Shown piece after piece: positions 1-9,122 of a stretch of DNA of 56,108 nucleotides. The position numbers and the translations under genes were made by a program. The notes under the pieces are model-generated. The model was given only the letters and a program-made list of their open reading frames with translations. It made no database searches and was not told where the DNA came from. Each line of letters opens with the position of its first letter. Position 1 is the stretch's first letter. This DNA comes from Clostridia bacterium (lineage in GTDB: Bacteria; Bacillota; Clostridia; Oscillospirales; CAG-272), in the NCBI GenBank assembly GCA_017472285.1, contig JAFUQQ010000005.1:1-56108 (forward strand). The letters run 5' to 3'.

Positions 1-25
1 ATACAATCGGTAAAAGTTGACAATA

Positions 26-141
<116 letters not shown>

Positions 142-150
142 ACAAAAAAA

Positions 151-183
151 GGATATCTGCTTTATCGCAGATATCCTTTTTTT
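151..183 (+). terminator. Intrinsic terminator of the 5S rRNA
   Basis: A perfect 10-bp stem (GGATATCTGC / GCAGATATCC) around a six-base loop is followed by a run of eight T. It lies ten bases after the 5S end and would release the rRNA transcript. Confidence 0.93.
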
Positions 184-298
184 GTATTACAGGAAATTGC
201 TCAAAATTGCCCTTGCCGTTTGCTTGCAATCAGATGTGGAAAAACTTAAAAAAATTTTTAATAAATAATCAAAATTTTCTAACCTTTTTCTCTTTTTT

Positions 299-323
299 GA
301 ACACTTATAAATAGAATACGTAT
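299..323 (+). promoter_or_regulatory. Candidate ECF-type promoter of the sigma factor gene
   Basis: TGAAC at 299-303 and CGTA at 320-323 are separated by 16 bases. This resembles the TGAAAC-N16-CGTA pattern of SigW-type ECF promoters and lacks a good sigma-A -10 box at the right distance. It sits about 20 bases before the start codon of an ECF sigma gene, as expected for autoregulation. Inference from motif and position only. Confidence 0.45.
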
Positions 324-342
324 TTAAAAGAAAGGTCCTCTC

Positions 343-2181
343 ATGATGGAGATAAAAGAAATGCTTTTTGACTGTACGAATGATGACTTCAAGCGTATCG
401 TTGATTCTTATAAATTACTGCTTTACAGTATTGTCTATGCGGCATCGGCTCATGCAGATGCGGACGATATTGTGCAAGAAACCTTTATCTATGCCTATTA
501 TCATTGGGGAATGCTTCGTGAAAAGGAGAAGCTTTCTTCGTGGCTTTGTACCATTGCTAAAAATAAGGCTGCACGTGCCATGAAAACGGCAGGAAAAACG
601 ATTTCACTTGATGATATAGAGAAAAGGGTGAGCGTGACTTCACCGGAAACCACTTTTTTGCGTCAGGAGCGTCAGCAAGAGATTCGTGAAAAGATTGGTG
701 AACTTCCCGAAAAATACAGAGATACGATCGTGCTTCATTATTTTGCGGAAATGAGCATTTCCGAGATCGCAGAGTTTTTGGAAATATCTGAAAGCAACGT
801 GAAATTTCGTCTGTATGAAGGACGAAAAAAGTTGAAAAAAGAACTTCTTTATCTAATGGATGAAGAAAAGAATCAGGTGAAAGAAAAGAAGATTTGGGAG
901 AATATCGAAAGCGAGCTTCAGCGTGCGGTGGAAGCATATATAGACTCTCAAAGAGGCGATGCGAATGCGATCTGCGACGTTCTCTTGGAACGATTCAGCG
1001 AAATTGATCCACACACGCTTTCCAAGGAAGAACTTCGTTTGATGGTTGAGGTCTATATTCAAAAATACTTGACCAATATGCATCTTGAACCACGTTCTAA
1101 AAACATCATGTATCTTAAAAAATGTGTAGAAATTGCAGAAATTTCGAAGGATGAGAGATTGATACAAGAATGTTATTCGCATTATGCGGGCAAGCTGTGC
1201 GGTTTAAGTAAGCATACGGAAGCGATCGAATATTATGAAAAAGCTCTTGCAATTGCGGAAAAACTGAAAGATTTTCCCGTGATTGCGGACCTCAGTTATT
1301 GGATCGGCGCAGCATATGTGAACACAACCGATGCTCACCGAGATATTTTTAAGGCGAAAGCTTATTTTGAAAAAGCTGTTGCTGATAAAGATGAGCTTAT
1401 GAAAAGCAATTACGGAAAGTGCATTTATGCGCTTGCGTATTCTGCGTTTATAGCGATGAGCAGAGTCAAAAATTTTGATACACTGGACGGTTTTCATTCC
1501 ACTTCACCGAATATTATCAAAACAGAACGCGGGCTGAAACGCCAAATACACCAGGGTTTTCATGCAGAAAATAACAAAACCTATTTGATGTTTGATGTGA
1601 TTGCCCATATTGCCCACATTGCTCCGTTTCTCTCAAATGATATTCATGAGGGCTACCAATTTGAAACGAATACCTTCACACGCTCGAAAATCCCTGTTCG
1701 TTCGCGTTATGAAGTTATTTCAATGAATGAACGTGTGGAAACGCCGGCAGACGTTTTTGATGACTGTCTGCATATTCGTTATACGGATCAGACAGAGGAC
1801 GAGATCAATTTCAACCATGTCGGTGTACGGGATCTCTTTTATGCACCGAACGTGGGATTGGTTCAGGTACACTTCAAAGCTCTGAACGATTGGGAATATA
1901 GCGTGAAGTTAATGAAATATGAAGTAACACCCGTGGAGAACGGCGATCTTTGCGACCGTTATCTGCCTCTTACCGTTGGTAACGTGTGGTATTATGATCC
2001 TCATAGAGCGGACGGTACACGTTTTAACAAAACAGACTATGAAAACCGATTTGAAGTTGTGGCGGAACGCAAAAATGATGCTGTTATGAACCGATGGCTG
2101 CCGATGCAAAATATCGAAGACAAGGGAGAAAATGACATCGTTACTTCCATTGCGCACAGTGGTTGGATTTGTAAAAAATAA
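343..2181 (+). CDS. ECF-family sigma factor with TPR region and C-terminal extension
   Basis: Residues about 12-85 match sigma-70 region 2 (DIVQETFIYAY, then the KLSSWLCTIAKNKA segment) and residues about 112-168 match region 4 (LPEKYRDTIVLHYF, then the helix-turn-helix ISEIAEFLEISESNVKFRL). The remaining 440 residues are unusual for an ECF factor. Residues about 265-350 look like tetratricopeptide repeats (EAIEYYEKALAIAEKL), and the last 200 contain a beta-rich region with YLPLTVGNVWYYDP, a pattern seen in some extracellular or sensory beta domains. Such extensions usually control sigma activity in place of a separate anti-sigma factor; that role is inferred here. The start at 343 follows AAAGGT; the ATG at 346 is equally possible. 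A membrane protein gene follows 22 bases later. Confidence 0.85.
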   Translation: MMEIKEMLFDCTNDDFKRIVDSYKLLLYSIVYAASAHADADDIVQETFIYAYYHWGMLREKEKLSSWLCTIAKNKAARAMKTAGKTISLDDIEKRVSVTSPETTFLRQERQQEIREKIGELPEKYRDTIVLHYFAEMSISEIAEFLEISESNVKFRLYEGRKKLKKELLYLMDEEKNQVKEKKIWENIESELQRAVEAYIDSQRGDANAICDVLLERFSEIDPHTLSKEELRLMVEVYIQKYLTNMHLEPRSKNIMYLKKCVEIAEISKDERLIQECYSHYAGKLCGLSKHTEAIEYYEKALAIAEKLKDFPVIADLSYWIGAAYVNTTDAHRDIFKAKAYFEKAVADKDELMKSNYGKCIYALAYSAFIAMSRVKNFDTLDGFHSTSPNIIKTERGLKRQIHQGFHAENNKTYLMFDVIAHIAHIAPFLSNDIHEGYQFETNTFTRSKIPVRSRYEVISMNERVETPADVFDDCLHIRYTDQTEDEINFNHVGVRDLFYAPNVGLVQVHFKALNDWEYSVKLMKYEVTPVENGDLCDRYLPLTVGNVWYYDPHRADGTRFNKTDYENRFEVVAERKNDAVMNRWLPMQNIEDKGENDIVTSIAHSGWICKK

Positions 2182-2203
2182 AGAAAGGTAGGTATTTTTA
2201 CAT

Positions 2204-2730
2204 ATGAAAAAATATTGGTTAGATGCTCTTAAAAATTTCGTTATCGGCACAATGCTTGCCGTTGTCTTTTACGGACTATTTGGGTTTATATGGAATATTG
2301 TGATGGGTTTCATGTGGGTTTGGAATCTGATAGAGCTATCTAGACTCATCATATTCATTTTTTACTTTTGCGTTTTGAATTGGTGGATTTACGGAACGTC
2401 CAAAAAACGCGCAGATATTTAGATACTTTGCCAAGAGATCATCGCATTACGCTGAAAGAAGATTATCTTATGTTTCTGAAACAGGAAGCTCTGCCGATCA
2501 TTGTGTTTTATACCATCTGTATGTCGCTTCAAGTTTTTGTTTTTGGATTTACAAAAGGTTACTTTCAAACATTTTTCGCATTGTTGGCACCGATAGGATT
2601 AGAACTGCCATCTATCGCCAATTGGATTCTTTCCTTTGTTTGCTTTGTCATCGGTTATCAAGCGGTCGCTGTCATTTGGAGATGGCGCATCCGAAAAGAA
2701 AAATATGACTTTTTGTTTGAACATATTTAA
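2204..2730 (+). pseudogene. Membrane protein gene split by a frameshift
   Basis: Translation from 2204 (good AAAGGTAGG site upstream) runs 72 residues with two hydrophobic segments (about residues 9-31 and 35-60) and stops at 2422. A second frame open to 2730 carries a charged loop and two more hydrophobic segments. Moving to the -1 frame inside the six-A run at 2402-2407 joins them into one protein of about 175 residues with four membrane segments. The second half has no start codon and ribosome site of its own at the right place. I do not recognise the family. The cause could be a one-base indel in the A run, a sequencing error, or slippage on the A run. It follows the sigma factor gene and may be its membrane partner. 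Confidence 0.6.
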
Positions 2731-2787
2731 TAAAATCCTTGGTGATATGTTCGTATAAAAGCTTATTTCTAAGGTCAAAAAGATTAC

Positions 2788-2816
2788 TTGACAAAAATTG
2801 AAATAAGATATATACT
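2788..2816 (+). promoter_or_regulatory. Sigma-A promoter of the HAD hydrolase gene
   Basis: TTGACA at 2788-2793, a 17-base spacer and TATACT at 2811-2816 make a near-consensus housekeeping promoter. It lies about 75 bases before the chosen start codon. Confidence 0.85.
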
Positions 2817-2893
2817 GATGTCATATCAGTTATATTGTTGGCTTTCTTTTATCTATTATCTATGGAAAAATGCCAACAAAACGGAGGAAAACA

Positions 2894-3493
2894 ATGATTA
2901 AAAACATCATTTTTGATTGCGGACAAGTATTGATCCGATATAATGAAACCGAAATTGCCGCGCATTATGTCGAAACTCCTGAAGATGCGGAACTTTTGGG
3001 ACGTATTGCTATGGCAAGAAAATATTGGAACCGTTTTGATGAGGGAACACTTACCGAAGCTGACTATTTGGAACAGGTCAAAAAAGAACTTCCCGAACAT
3101 TTGCACAATGCTGTGGAAAAACTTGTCTGGGGATGGATCAAGGCTTGTCCGATGATTCCCGGTATGGAAGAAATCGTTCTCGACATCAAAAAGAGCGGAA
3201 AACCGCTCTATCTCCTTTCCAATTTCAATCAAAGACTTCGCACCGAACCCTATCCGATCTTAAAGGAATTTGATGCGCTTGTGATCTCCGGTGAGATTCA
3301 AAAGGTAAAGCCTGACCGAGCAATCTACGATTATCTTCTCACTACATATGCGTTGCATCCTAAAGAATGTATTTTTATCGATGACAATCCCGCTAATATC
3401 GCAATGGCGGAATCGCTTGGCATCAAGGGTTATTTTTTCGATGGCGATGCGGTAAAGCTTCGCGCTTATCTGGAAAACGAACAAATTATATAA
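2894..3493 (+). CDS. HAD-superfamily hydrolase, subfamily IA
   Basis: A 199-residue cytoplasmic phosphatase-like protein. Motif I is IIFDCGQVLIRY near the N terminus, with the nucleophile Asp followed by Gly where the classical second Asp would be, as in YihX-like members. Motif II is the LLSNFN segment around residue 110, the Lys is in KVKPD, and motif IV is IFIDDNPANI. Reading begins at 2894 because GGAGG at 2883-2887 is well placed; the in-frame ATG at 2870 has no such site. YihX-type enzymes act on small sugar phosphates, but the substrate cannot be told from the sequence. The gene stands alone with its own promoter and terminator. Confidence 0.88.
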   Translation: MIKNIIFDCGQVLIRYNETEIAAHYVETPEDAELLGRIAMARKYWNRFDEGTLTEADYLEQVKKELPEHLHNAVEKLVWGWIKACPMIPGMEEIVLDIKKSGKPLYLLSNFNQRLRTEPYPILKEFDALVISGEIQKVKPDRAIYDYLLTTYALHPKECIFIDDNPANIAMAESLGIKGYFFDGDAVKLRAYLENEQII

Positions 3494-3495
3494 GA

Positions 3496-3525
3496 AAAAA
3501 TCCCGATTTTTCGGGATTTTTTCTT
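3496..3525. terminator. Bidirectional terminator between the HAD gene and dxs
   Basis: An 11-bp stem (AAAAATCCCGA / TCGGGATTTTT) with loop TTTT lies between two convergent genes. It has T-rich 3' sides on both strands, so it can end transcription from either side. Confidence 0.9.
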
Positions 3526-3530
3526 TGCGT

Positions 3531-5348
3531 TCATAACTTTTTTGAGATTTGCTCCGCCGTAAAACCGCAAAGCCGATTCAGATTGGCAAGGCTGCCGTGT
3601 TCGACAAAGGATTCGATCGCATGGATTTTGATATTTTTATCTTGCAGATGCACTGCAAGCTTTTCCGAAACACCACCCGAACGATAGCCTTCTTCCAAAA
3701 AATAAATATTTTTTGCGTTTTTTAAAAGATTTTTAATGGCTTCAATGTCAAGTGGAAAGAGTTGGATGAGTTTCAGGAGCCCGATATTGCGACCCAAAAG
3801 GGAAATGGCTTCATGTGCAGTTTTCGTCAGTCTGCCGAACGTAATCATCACAGTTTCTGCGGCTTCAATATTTTCACTGTATGCCAGTTCGTTACCCATG
3901 AAGATCATGCGGTGGGCTGTCGGATATTTGCTGTAACTGCCTTTCGGATAGCGAATGATCGTGATCTTATTGCTCGCGAAACCATAAGAAAATGCTTTTT
4001 GTAATTCTTCATACGTTTCGGGCGAAAAAATTTCCGTGTTCGGAATCGTAGAAAAAATATTGTAATCAAAAATTCCTTGATGAGTGATACCGTCGTTCGG
4101 GACGAGTCCCGCGCGATCAAGGGCAAGTATAAGTGGTAATTTCTGAATGGCAACGTCATGTGAAAGCTGATCGTAAACACGTTGGGCAAACGTGGAATAG
4201 AGAAGTACGACAGGTTTCATGCCGCCTGCGGCAAGTCCGCTTGCAAACGTGATCGCGTGTTCTTCTGCGATACCAACGTCAAAAAATCTTTCGGAATATG
4301 TTTGGGCAAAGGATGAAAGTCCCGTTCCGTCACACATGGCAGCGGTGATGGCACAGATATTCGCATCTTTTTCGGATTCTTTGCATAAGATATCCCCAAC
4401 CTCAGAGGAAAATGTTTCATTTTTTGATGGCAAGACACCTTTTTCTTTATCAAATGCACCGACACCGTGATATTTATCAGGCTCTGCTTCCGAAAAAGAA
4501 TAACCAAGCCCCTTTTTCGTGACCATATGGACGATGCAGCAAGTATGTTTCGATTTTGCTTCCTCCAGAACGATATCGAGTTTTTCGGGATTATGTCCAT
4601 CAACGGGACCGAGATAAATGAGTCCAAGATCTTCAAAAATATTATTTTTCACAAAAAAACGTTTCGTTGCATCCTTGAGTTTTTTACTGCCCATAAGAAG
4701 CGGTCTGCCGATGAGGGGAATTGCGGACAGGATTTTTTCTGTCCGTTTCTTTAATTTATAATACCGTTTGCTCGTTCTTATACGGGACAGATATTCGTGA
4801 AGTCCGCCGATATTGCGCGAGATCGACATATCGTTATCATTCAATAAAATGATCAGATTCAGATTTTTGCCCGCGCAATTGTTCAGTGCTTCATAGATCA
4901 TGCCATTGGTCAGAGAACCATCTCCAAGCACTGCGACTGTATAAGAATTGTTTCCTTTGCGCTTATTTGCCGTTGCGATACCAAGCGCGGCAGAAACGGA
5001 AGAACCGCTGTGGCCTTCCGTTAAAATATCATGTTCACTTTCATCCCGATTGGTAAAACCGGAAATACCGCCTGATTGTCGGAGTGTGGAAAAGTCTTTG
5101 TATCTTCCGGTCAGAAGTTTATGCGCATAGCATTGATGACTCACGTCAAAGATGATCTGATCGTGCGGTGACTCAAAATGTCGATGTAATGCGATCGTTG
5201 CTTCCACCATGCCGAGATTCGATGCCAGATGTCCGCCGTTTGCCGAAACGGTTTCAATGATCGTTTGCCGTATTTCTGCGGCAAGCGTTTGGTATTCTTC
5301 TGCCGTCAGCGTTTTGATATCCGACGGAGAATGGATACGTTCAAGCAT
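3531..5348 (-). CDS. dxs: 1-deoxy-D-xylulose-5-phosphate synthase
   Basis: This 605-residue enzyme condenses pyruvate with glyceraldehyde 3-phosphate, the first step of the MEP isoprenoid pathway, using thiamine diphosphate. It shows the N-terminal DVSHQCYAHK histidines (about 68-77), the EGHSGSS segment near 111-117, the thiamine diphosphate motif starting GDGSLTNG near 142, and the transketolase-like central domain with GIAEEHAITFASGLA. Length is close to the usual 620 residues. The start ATG at 5348 is preceded by GAGGTG on the minus strand. Its promoter lies about 145 bases upstream, and the intervening leader contains one copy of a dispersed repeat. Confidence 0.96.
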   Translation of the reverse strand: MLERIHSPSDIKTLTAEEYQTLAAEIRQTIIETVSANGGHLASNLGMVEATIALHRHFESPHDQIIFDVSHQCYAHKLLTGRYKDFSTLRQSGGISGFTNRDESEHDILTEGHSGSSVSAALGIATANKRKGNNSYTVAVLGDGSLTNGMIYEALNNCAGKNLNLIILLNDNDMSISRNIGGLHEYLSRIRTSKRYYKLKKRTEKILSAIPLIGRPLLMGSKKLKDATKRFFVKNNIFEDLGLIYLGPVDGHNPEKLDIVLEEAKSKHTCCIVHMVTKKGLGYSFSEAEPDKYHGVGAFDKEKGVLPSKNETFSSEVGDILCKESEKDANICAITAAMCDGTGLSSFAQTYSERFFDVGIAEEHAITFASGLAAGGMKPVVLLYSTFAQRVYDQLSHDVAIQKLPLILALDRAGLVPNDGITHQGIFDYNIFSTIPNTEIFSPETYEELQKAFSYGFASNKITIIRYPKGSYSKYPTAHRMIFMGNELAYSENIEAAETVMITFGRLTKTAHEAISLLGRNIGLLKLIQLFPLDIEAIKNLLKNAKNIYFLEEGYRSGGVSEKLAVHLQDKNIKIHAIESFVEHGSLANLNRLCGFTAEQISKKL

Positions 5349-5379
5349 ATTACACCTCGTTTAACGCAGGTTTCTTTTT

Positions 5380-5450
5380 GGGAAGATGCTTTTTAAAAAA
5401 AGCACCTCCCCAAACCCCTCCGCAAAAACTTTTATTGTTTGGAGGGGATG
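5380..5450 (+). repeat. Dispersed intergenic repeat, family A, copy 1
   Basis: The core reads GGGAAGATGC, a T-run/A-run inverted repeat, then GCACCTCCCC and CCCCTCCGCAAAAACTTT. Further CCCCTCC / GGAGGGG pairing follows. Unlike most copies it lies in the 5' leader of a gene (dxs) and not behind a stop codon. Related copies are at 8935, 16115, 24751, 28036 and 40843. Confidence 0.7.
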
Positions 5451-5492
5451 TTTGCGTTTATTTTGATTTTTAGGGAATTTTTCCCATTAATC

Positions 5493-5521
5493 ATTATAGC
5501 ATAACGAGGGATAAAAGTCAA
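5493..5521 (-). promoter_or_regulatory. Promoter of dxs
   Basis: On the minus strand TTGACT (5521-5516), 17 bases and TATAAT (5498-5493) form a near-perfect promoter, with TG one base before the -10 box. Transcription would start near 5486, giving a leader of about 140 bases. Confidence 0.88.
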
Positions 5522-5524
5522 CAC

Positions 5525-5755
5525 TTACTGGTCGGGCAAGTCGTAGTTTCCGTTTTCGTTCTTTTCCTTATGTCTTGCCGTAACGGGAACGTCCATTAGA
5601 TCTTCATAGGCTTCTGCCATATAATCTGAATCGGGAATGATCGGTGTGATGCCCGTGCAATCTGTGGGAGATGCCGCACGGGTCTGATAAACGGCATTTT
5701 TCAGATGTTCCATTTGGCTCTTGGAATGTATTTTTTTGCTTTTTTCGTTTTTCAT
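5525..5755 (-). CDS. Small protein, possible DUF3787-type spore surface protein
   Basis: A 76-residue hydrophilic protein with a basic N terminus (MKNEKSKKIHSKSQ), a central segment HLKNAVYQTRAASPT and an acidic stretch ending in DLMDVPV. The layout resembles the DUF3787 family, which includes a Clostridioides difficile spore-surface protein: short, a conserved H..AV/AAY segment, then an acidic part. The match is weak and made by eye. An AGGAG site precedes the start, so the gene is probably real. No membrane segment or signal peptide is seen. Confidence 0.6.
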   Translation of the reverse strand: MKNEKSKKIHSKSQMEHLKNAVYQTRAASPTDCTGITPIIPDSDYMAEAYEDLMDVPVTARHKEKNENGNYDLPDQ

Positions 5756-5988
5756 ATTCTGACTCCTTTTTATATCATTTGTGTCGGGATCGCGCCCTGT
5801 TTTTAGTATTTCTATGGAAAATCAAAAAAATTCTGAAAAATTTTAAAAAATTTTTTGATTTTGGTGAGATTTTTGAGAAAGTTTTACGACTAATGAATGT
5901 AAAAAGATAAAACAGCATCCGCGGAAAGCTGAAATGACACAAAAAATCCATTTTATAGATATTTAGCCCTCAAAGGAGGATTTTTCAG

Positions 5989-6783
5989 ATGAAAAAATTT
6001 TTACTTCTTATTCTTGTATTATCATTCGTCTTTACAATCGCTTCTTGCGCAAGCGAGCAGATGGACGATTCCGCTTCCGACAGTACGAATGAAACAACGA
6101 CAACGTCCGATACTTCCGATACAAGCGAAACGACAACGCTTGAAACGACGACGGAATACGATGTTTTTCCTCCGTATACGGATACGACCGAAACCACAGT
6201 CAATCATCCTTACGGCGGCACGGGCGGTCTTCCTTCCGATGAAACGACCGGAACTTTTATTGAAACCACAACGGCAACAGAATCTGTAGACCGTTATAAT
6301 CTCGGTCTTGAATATATTATGGAATATGAAGCCGTTATCATTACGGACGGCGAAGAATATCAGCCTTATACCAGCACGGTCTATTATCAGAATCCTTATA
6401 TGGTCGGTGACGGGATATTGATGTTTGTTTCCATGGAAAATCAGCTTCCGCATTGGATTGCGGATGACGTGATTCCTTATATCCCCGTCAATACGTCTTC
6501 CGAAGTTTCTTTTGATTATCATGAAGAAGCAGAACTCAGACATTCGGGTAAATTCCGTATCTACGTTCAGAATGATGATGGCTCTGTGACAAAAGTTGCG
6601 GAACTTCTCGGTTCCACGATCTCTGAAGTTTATGCTTACGGCAAAGAAAATCTTTTAGGTAAGACCGTTTATATCTCTTATCCGTTCCTTTTGAAAACGG
6701 GTGATTATTCCGCTTTGACGGATGGTGTCTTCGCTTCTTCCGCGACACATGATATCATGTGTATTTTCAAAACCTCTTTTTAA
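5989..6783 (+). CDS. Secreted lipoprotein with Thr/Ser/Asp-rich linker
   Basis: The N terminus is a lipoprotein signal peptide: MKK, a hydrophobic core, then the lipobox IASC with the acylated Cys at about residue 19. Residues about 24-95 form a low-complexity linker rich in Thr, Ser, Asp and Glu that would hold the rest away from the membrane. The C-terminal 170 residues form one unrecognised, probably beta-rich domain with many Tyr. AAAGGAGG just upstream supports the start. It is expected on the outer face of the cytoplasmic membrane; no function can be assigned. Confidence 0.85.
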   Translation: MKKFLLLILVLSFVFTIASCASEQMDDSASDSTNETTTTSDTSDTSETTTLETTTEYDVFPPYTDTTETTVNHPYGGTGGLPSDETTGTFIETTTATESVDRYNLGLEYIMEYEAVIITDGEEYQPYTSTVYYQNPYMVGDGILMFVSMENQLPHWIADDVIPYIPVNTSSEVSFDYHEEAELRHSGKFRIYVQNDDGSVTKVAELLGSTISEVYAYGKENLLGKTVYISYPFLLKTGDYSALTDGVFASSATHDIMCIFKTSF

Positions 6784-6822
6784 TTTCGCTTTTCATTCAA
6801 TATATAGATTTTCCCTTACCAA

Positions 6823-6927
6823 GAGCGCGGGCGTGAGACACCCGCGCTCTCCTCCGCGGGTAGTGCCCGCACCCAATTGCTCGCCTATCTTTTGTTTGTG
6901 CTGCTTTAAGCATAGATGAACGGCGAG
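6823..6927. repeat. Intergenic hairpin cluster with family C repeat, copy 1
   Basis: The 303-base gap before typA starts with a 9-bp stem GAGCGCGGG / CCCGCGCTC (6823-6849), then GCGGG / CCCGC (6856-6870), then CTCGCC (6880-6885) and GGCGAG (6922-6927) around a 36-base loop. The last pair recurs with the same loop length at 16014-16061. No T run follows the first stem, so it is not a standard terminator. Nothing else is seen before the typA promoter. Confidence 0.6.
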
Positions 6928-7023
6928 GTTTATTTTTTTGTTCGTTTATCTGCAATCTACATAAAAATATTTATAATTTTTGAAAAAACTTTTAAAAAAC
7001 ATCTTCCATTTTGCAAAGAAAAG

Positions 7024-7032
7024 TGTTATACT
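7024..7032 (+). promoter_or_regulatory. Extended -10 promoter of typA
   Basis: TGTTATACT gives a TATACT -10 box (7027-7032) with the TG extension. The -35 region is poor (TTCCAT at the right spacing). It lies 55 bases before the GTG start. Confidence 0.6.
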
Positions 7033-7086
7033 AATACAGTTAGAAGCATTATATTCCGAAAATTTTAAATAAGCGAGGACTTAATT

Positions 7087-8928
7087 GTGAAAAGAGAAGA
7101 TTTAAGAAATGTCGCAATCATCGCTCACGTTGACCACGGTAAGACTACACTTGTAGACGAAATGCTCAAACAGGGCGGTATTTACAGAGAAAATCAGGCA
7201 ACGGAAGATCGTGTTATGGACTCCAATGCCATCGAAAAAGAACGCGGTATCACCATTCTTGCCAAAAACACCGCCGTTCATTACAAAGATATCAAAATCA
7301 ATATTATCGATACTCCCGGACACGCAGACTTCGGCGGCGAAGTTGAACGTATCCTCAAAATGGTAAACGGCGTTATTCTGCTTGTTGACGCGGCAGAAGG
7401 CCCGATGCCCCAGACAAGATTCGTTTTGAAAAAAGCACTCGAAATGAATCACCGTGTCATCGTTGTCGTAAACAAGATCGACAAACCCGATGCACGTCTT
7501 GATGAAGTCGGTGACGAAGTTCTTGAACTTCTGATGGAGCTTGACGCAACCGATGAACAGCTCGATTCTCCTATGCTCTGGTGCTCCGGCAGAGCAGGTA
7601 CAGCCGCATATTCTCCTTTTGATGAAGGCAAAGACCTGACTCCCCTTTTTGACACCATCCTTGATTATATTCCCGCTCCCGAAGGCGAGATCGAAGCACC
7701 TCTCCAACTTCTCGTTTCCTCCATCGACTATAACGACTATGTCGGCAGAATCGGTATCGGCCGAATCGAAAGAGGTGTGATCCGTCAGAATCAGGAAGCT
7801 GTGATCTGTAACTATCACAATCCCGATCAGAAAAAGAGAACCAAGATCGTCAGCATCAGTCAGATCGACGGTTTGCGCCGTGTTCCCGTAACCGAAGCAA
7901 AGATGGGCGATATCATCTGTTTCTCCGGTGCGGAAAGCATCTCTATCGGTGACACCATCACAGCCGTTGACTGCGTGGAACCCCTTGAATTCGTCAAAGT
8001 CAGCGAACCTACCATGGAAATGACGTTCTCCGTAAACGATAGCCCCTTTGCCGGCAAAGAAGGTAAATTCGTAACATCCCGTCAGCTCCGTGACCGTCTT
8101 TACAGAGAACTTCTCAAGGACGTTTCTCTCCGTGTTTCCGATGGTGAAACCACAGACAGCTTCAAGGTTGCGGGCAGAGGCGAAATGCACCTTTCCATTC
8201 TCGTTGAAAATATGCGCCGCGAAGGTTATGAACTGACTGTCAGCACCCCCCGCGTACTCTTTAAAGAGATCGACTGTATGACTTGCGAACCCGTTGAACG
8301 CGTGGAAATCGACGTTCCCAACGATTATTGCGGTCCCGTTATGGAAAAACTCGGTGCAAGAAAAGGCGAGCTTCTCAATATGAATCCCACAGCGGGCGGT
8401 GTCCGCACAAGACTTGAATACCTTATGCCCACCAGATGTCTTTTCGGTTACAGAAGTGAATTCATGACCGACACACGCGGCGAAGGTATCCTGAACTCCA
8501 CTTTTGAAACCTATGAACCCTATAAGGGCGAAATTGTCCGCCGTTTCACAGGCTCTCTTGTTGCATCCGAAGCGGGTGAATCCACTTCTTACGGCGTATT
8601 CAACGCGCAGGACAGAGGCGTTATGTTCATCAGCAACCAGTGTCCCGTTTATGAAGGTATGATCGTCGGTGAAAATCCCAAGCTCGAAGATATCGCCGTA
8701 AACGTCTGCAAGGAAAAACATTTGACAGCCGTTCGTTCCAAAGGTGCGGATGAAGCACTCCGACTCGTTCCCGCAAAGATCATGACGCTCGAAGAAGCCA
8801 TCGAATTTATCGCTGACGATGAACTCATCGAAGTAACGCCCAAATCCATCCGTCTGCGTAAGAGAATCCTTTCCACAGACGCGCGTTACAAGCTCGCGGG
8901 CAGAATCAAAAAAGAAGCAGGAAAATGA
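7087..8928 (+). CDS. typA: Ribosome-associated translational GTPase TypA/BipA
   Basis: This 613-residue GTPase binds the ribosome and aids assembly and stress or low-temperature growth. The G1 motif AHVDHGKTT lies at residues 13-21, the switch region is [11 protein letters not shown]3 is [11 protein letters not shown] and G4 is NKIDKPDA. Domain II and EF-G-like domains follow, then the TypA-specific C terminus ([15 protein letters not shown]). Length fits the family. Translation uses GTG at 7087 after GCGAGGAC, since the protein aligns to the family N terminus from there. It is transcribed alone. Confidence 0.97.
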   Translation: MKREDLRNVAIIAHVDHGKTTLVDEMLKQGGIYRENQATEDRVMDSNAIEKERGITILAKNTAVHYKDIKINIIDTPGHADFGGEVERILKMVNGVILLVDAAEGPMPQTRFVLKKALEMNHRVIVVVNKIDKPDARLDEVGDEVLELLMELDATDEQLDSPMLWCSGRAGTAAYSPFDEGKDLTPLFDTILDYIPAPEGEIEAPLQLLVSSIDYNDYVGRIGIGRIERGVIRQNQEAVICNYHNPDQKKRTKIVSISQIDGLRRVPVTEAKMGDIICFSGAESISIGDTITAVDCVEPLEFVKVSEPTMEMTFSVNDSPFAGKEGKFVTSRQLRDRLYRELLKDVSLRVSDGETTDSFKVAGRGEMHLSILVENMRREGYELTVSTPRVLFKEIDCMTCEPVERVEIDVPNDYCGPVMEKLGARKGELLNMNPTAGGVRTRLEYLMPTRCLFGYRSEFMTDTRGEGILNSTFETYEPYKGEIVRRFTGSLVASEAGESTSYGVFNAQDRGVMFISNQCPVYEGMIVGENPKLEDIAVNVCKEKHLTAVRSKGADEALRLVPAKIMTLEEAIEFIADDELIEVTPKSIRLRKRILSTDARYKLAGRIKKEAGK

Positions 8929-8934
8929 TATTTT

Positions 8935-8972
8935 GGGAAGATGTTTTTGGAAAAACGCTCCTCCCCACCCAA
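8935..8972 (+). repeat. Dispersed repeat family A, copy 2
   Basis: GGGAAGATG, a short inverted repeat with T and A runs, and CTCCTCCCC begin six bases after the typA stop codon. The orientation to the upstream gene is the same as in copies 4, 5 and 6. The copy is shorter than the others. Confidence 0.6.
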
Positions 8973-9081
8973 TGTTATTCAGTTAAAACACAATTTCTCA
9001 CCGCAAGGGCTAACATACTGCCAAAATGGCAGTGCGCCCCTATGAAGCGGAAATCATGTATTTTTACGCAAATTTCACAAT

Positions 9082-9111
9082 AAAGGTCTTCCTTACGGGG
9101 AAGACTTTTTT
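9082..9111 (+). terminator. Terminator directly before the WYL regulator gene
   Basis: GTCTTCC (9086-9092) and GGAAGAC (9099-9105) form a stem with a six-base loop, followed by T6. It ends only 11 bases before the next start codon. It probably ends the typA transcript, and any regulator transcript must begin inside or after it. Confidence 0.8.
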
Positions 9112-9122
9112 AAAATGATAGA

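Noticed and set aside
7102..8721. 539-residue open frame on the minus strand opposite typA
   Set aside because: Produced by the strong codon bias of typA. No ribosome site, and typA is certain.
9020..9034. CTGCCA-AAA-TGGCAG inverted repeat after typA
   Set aside because: Short, without T run or neighbouring promoter; probably repeat debris.
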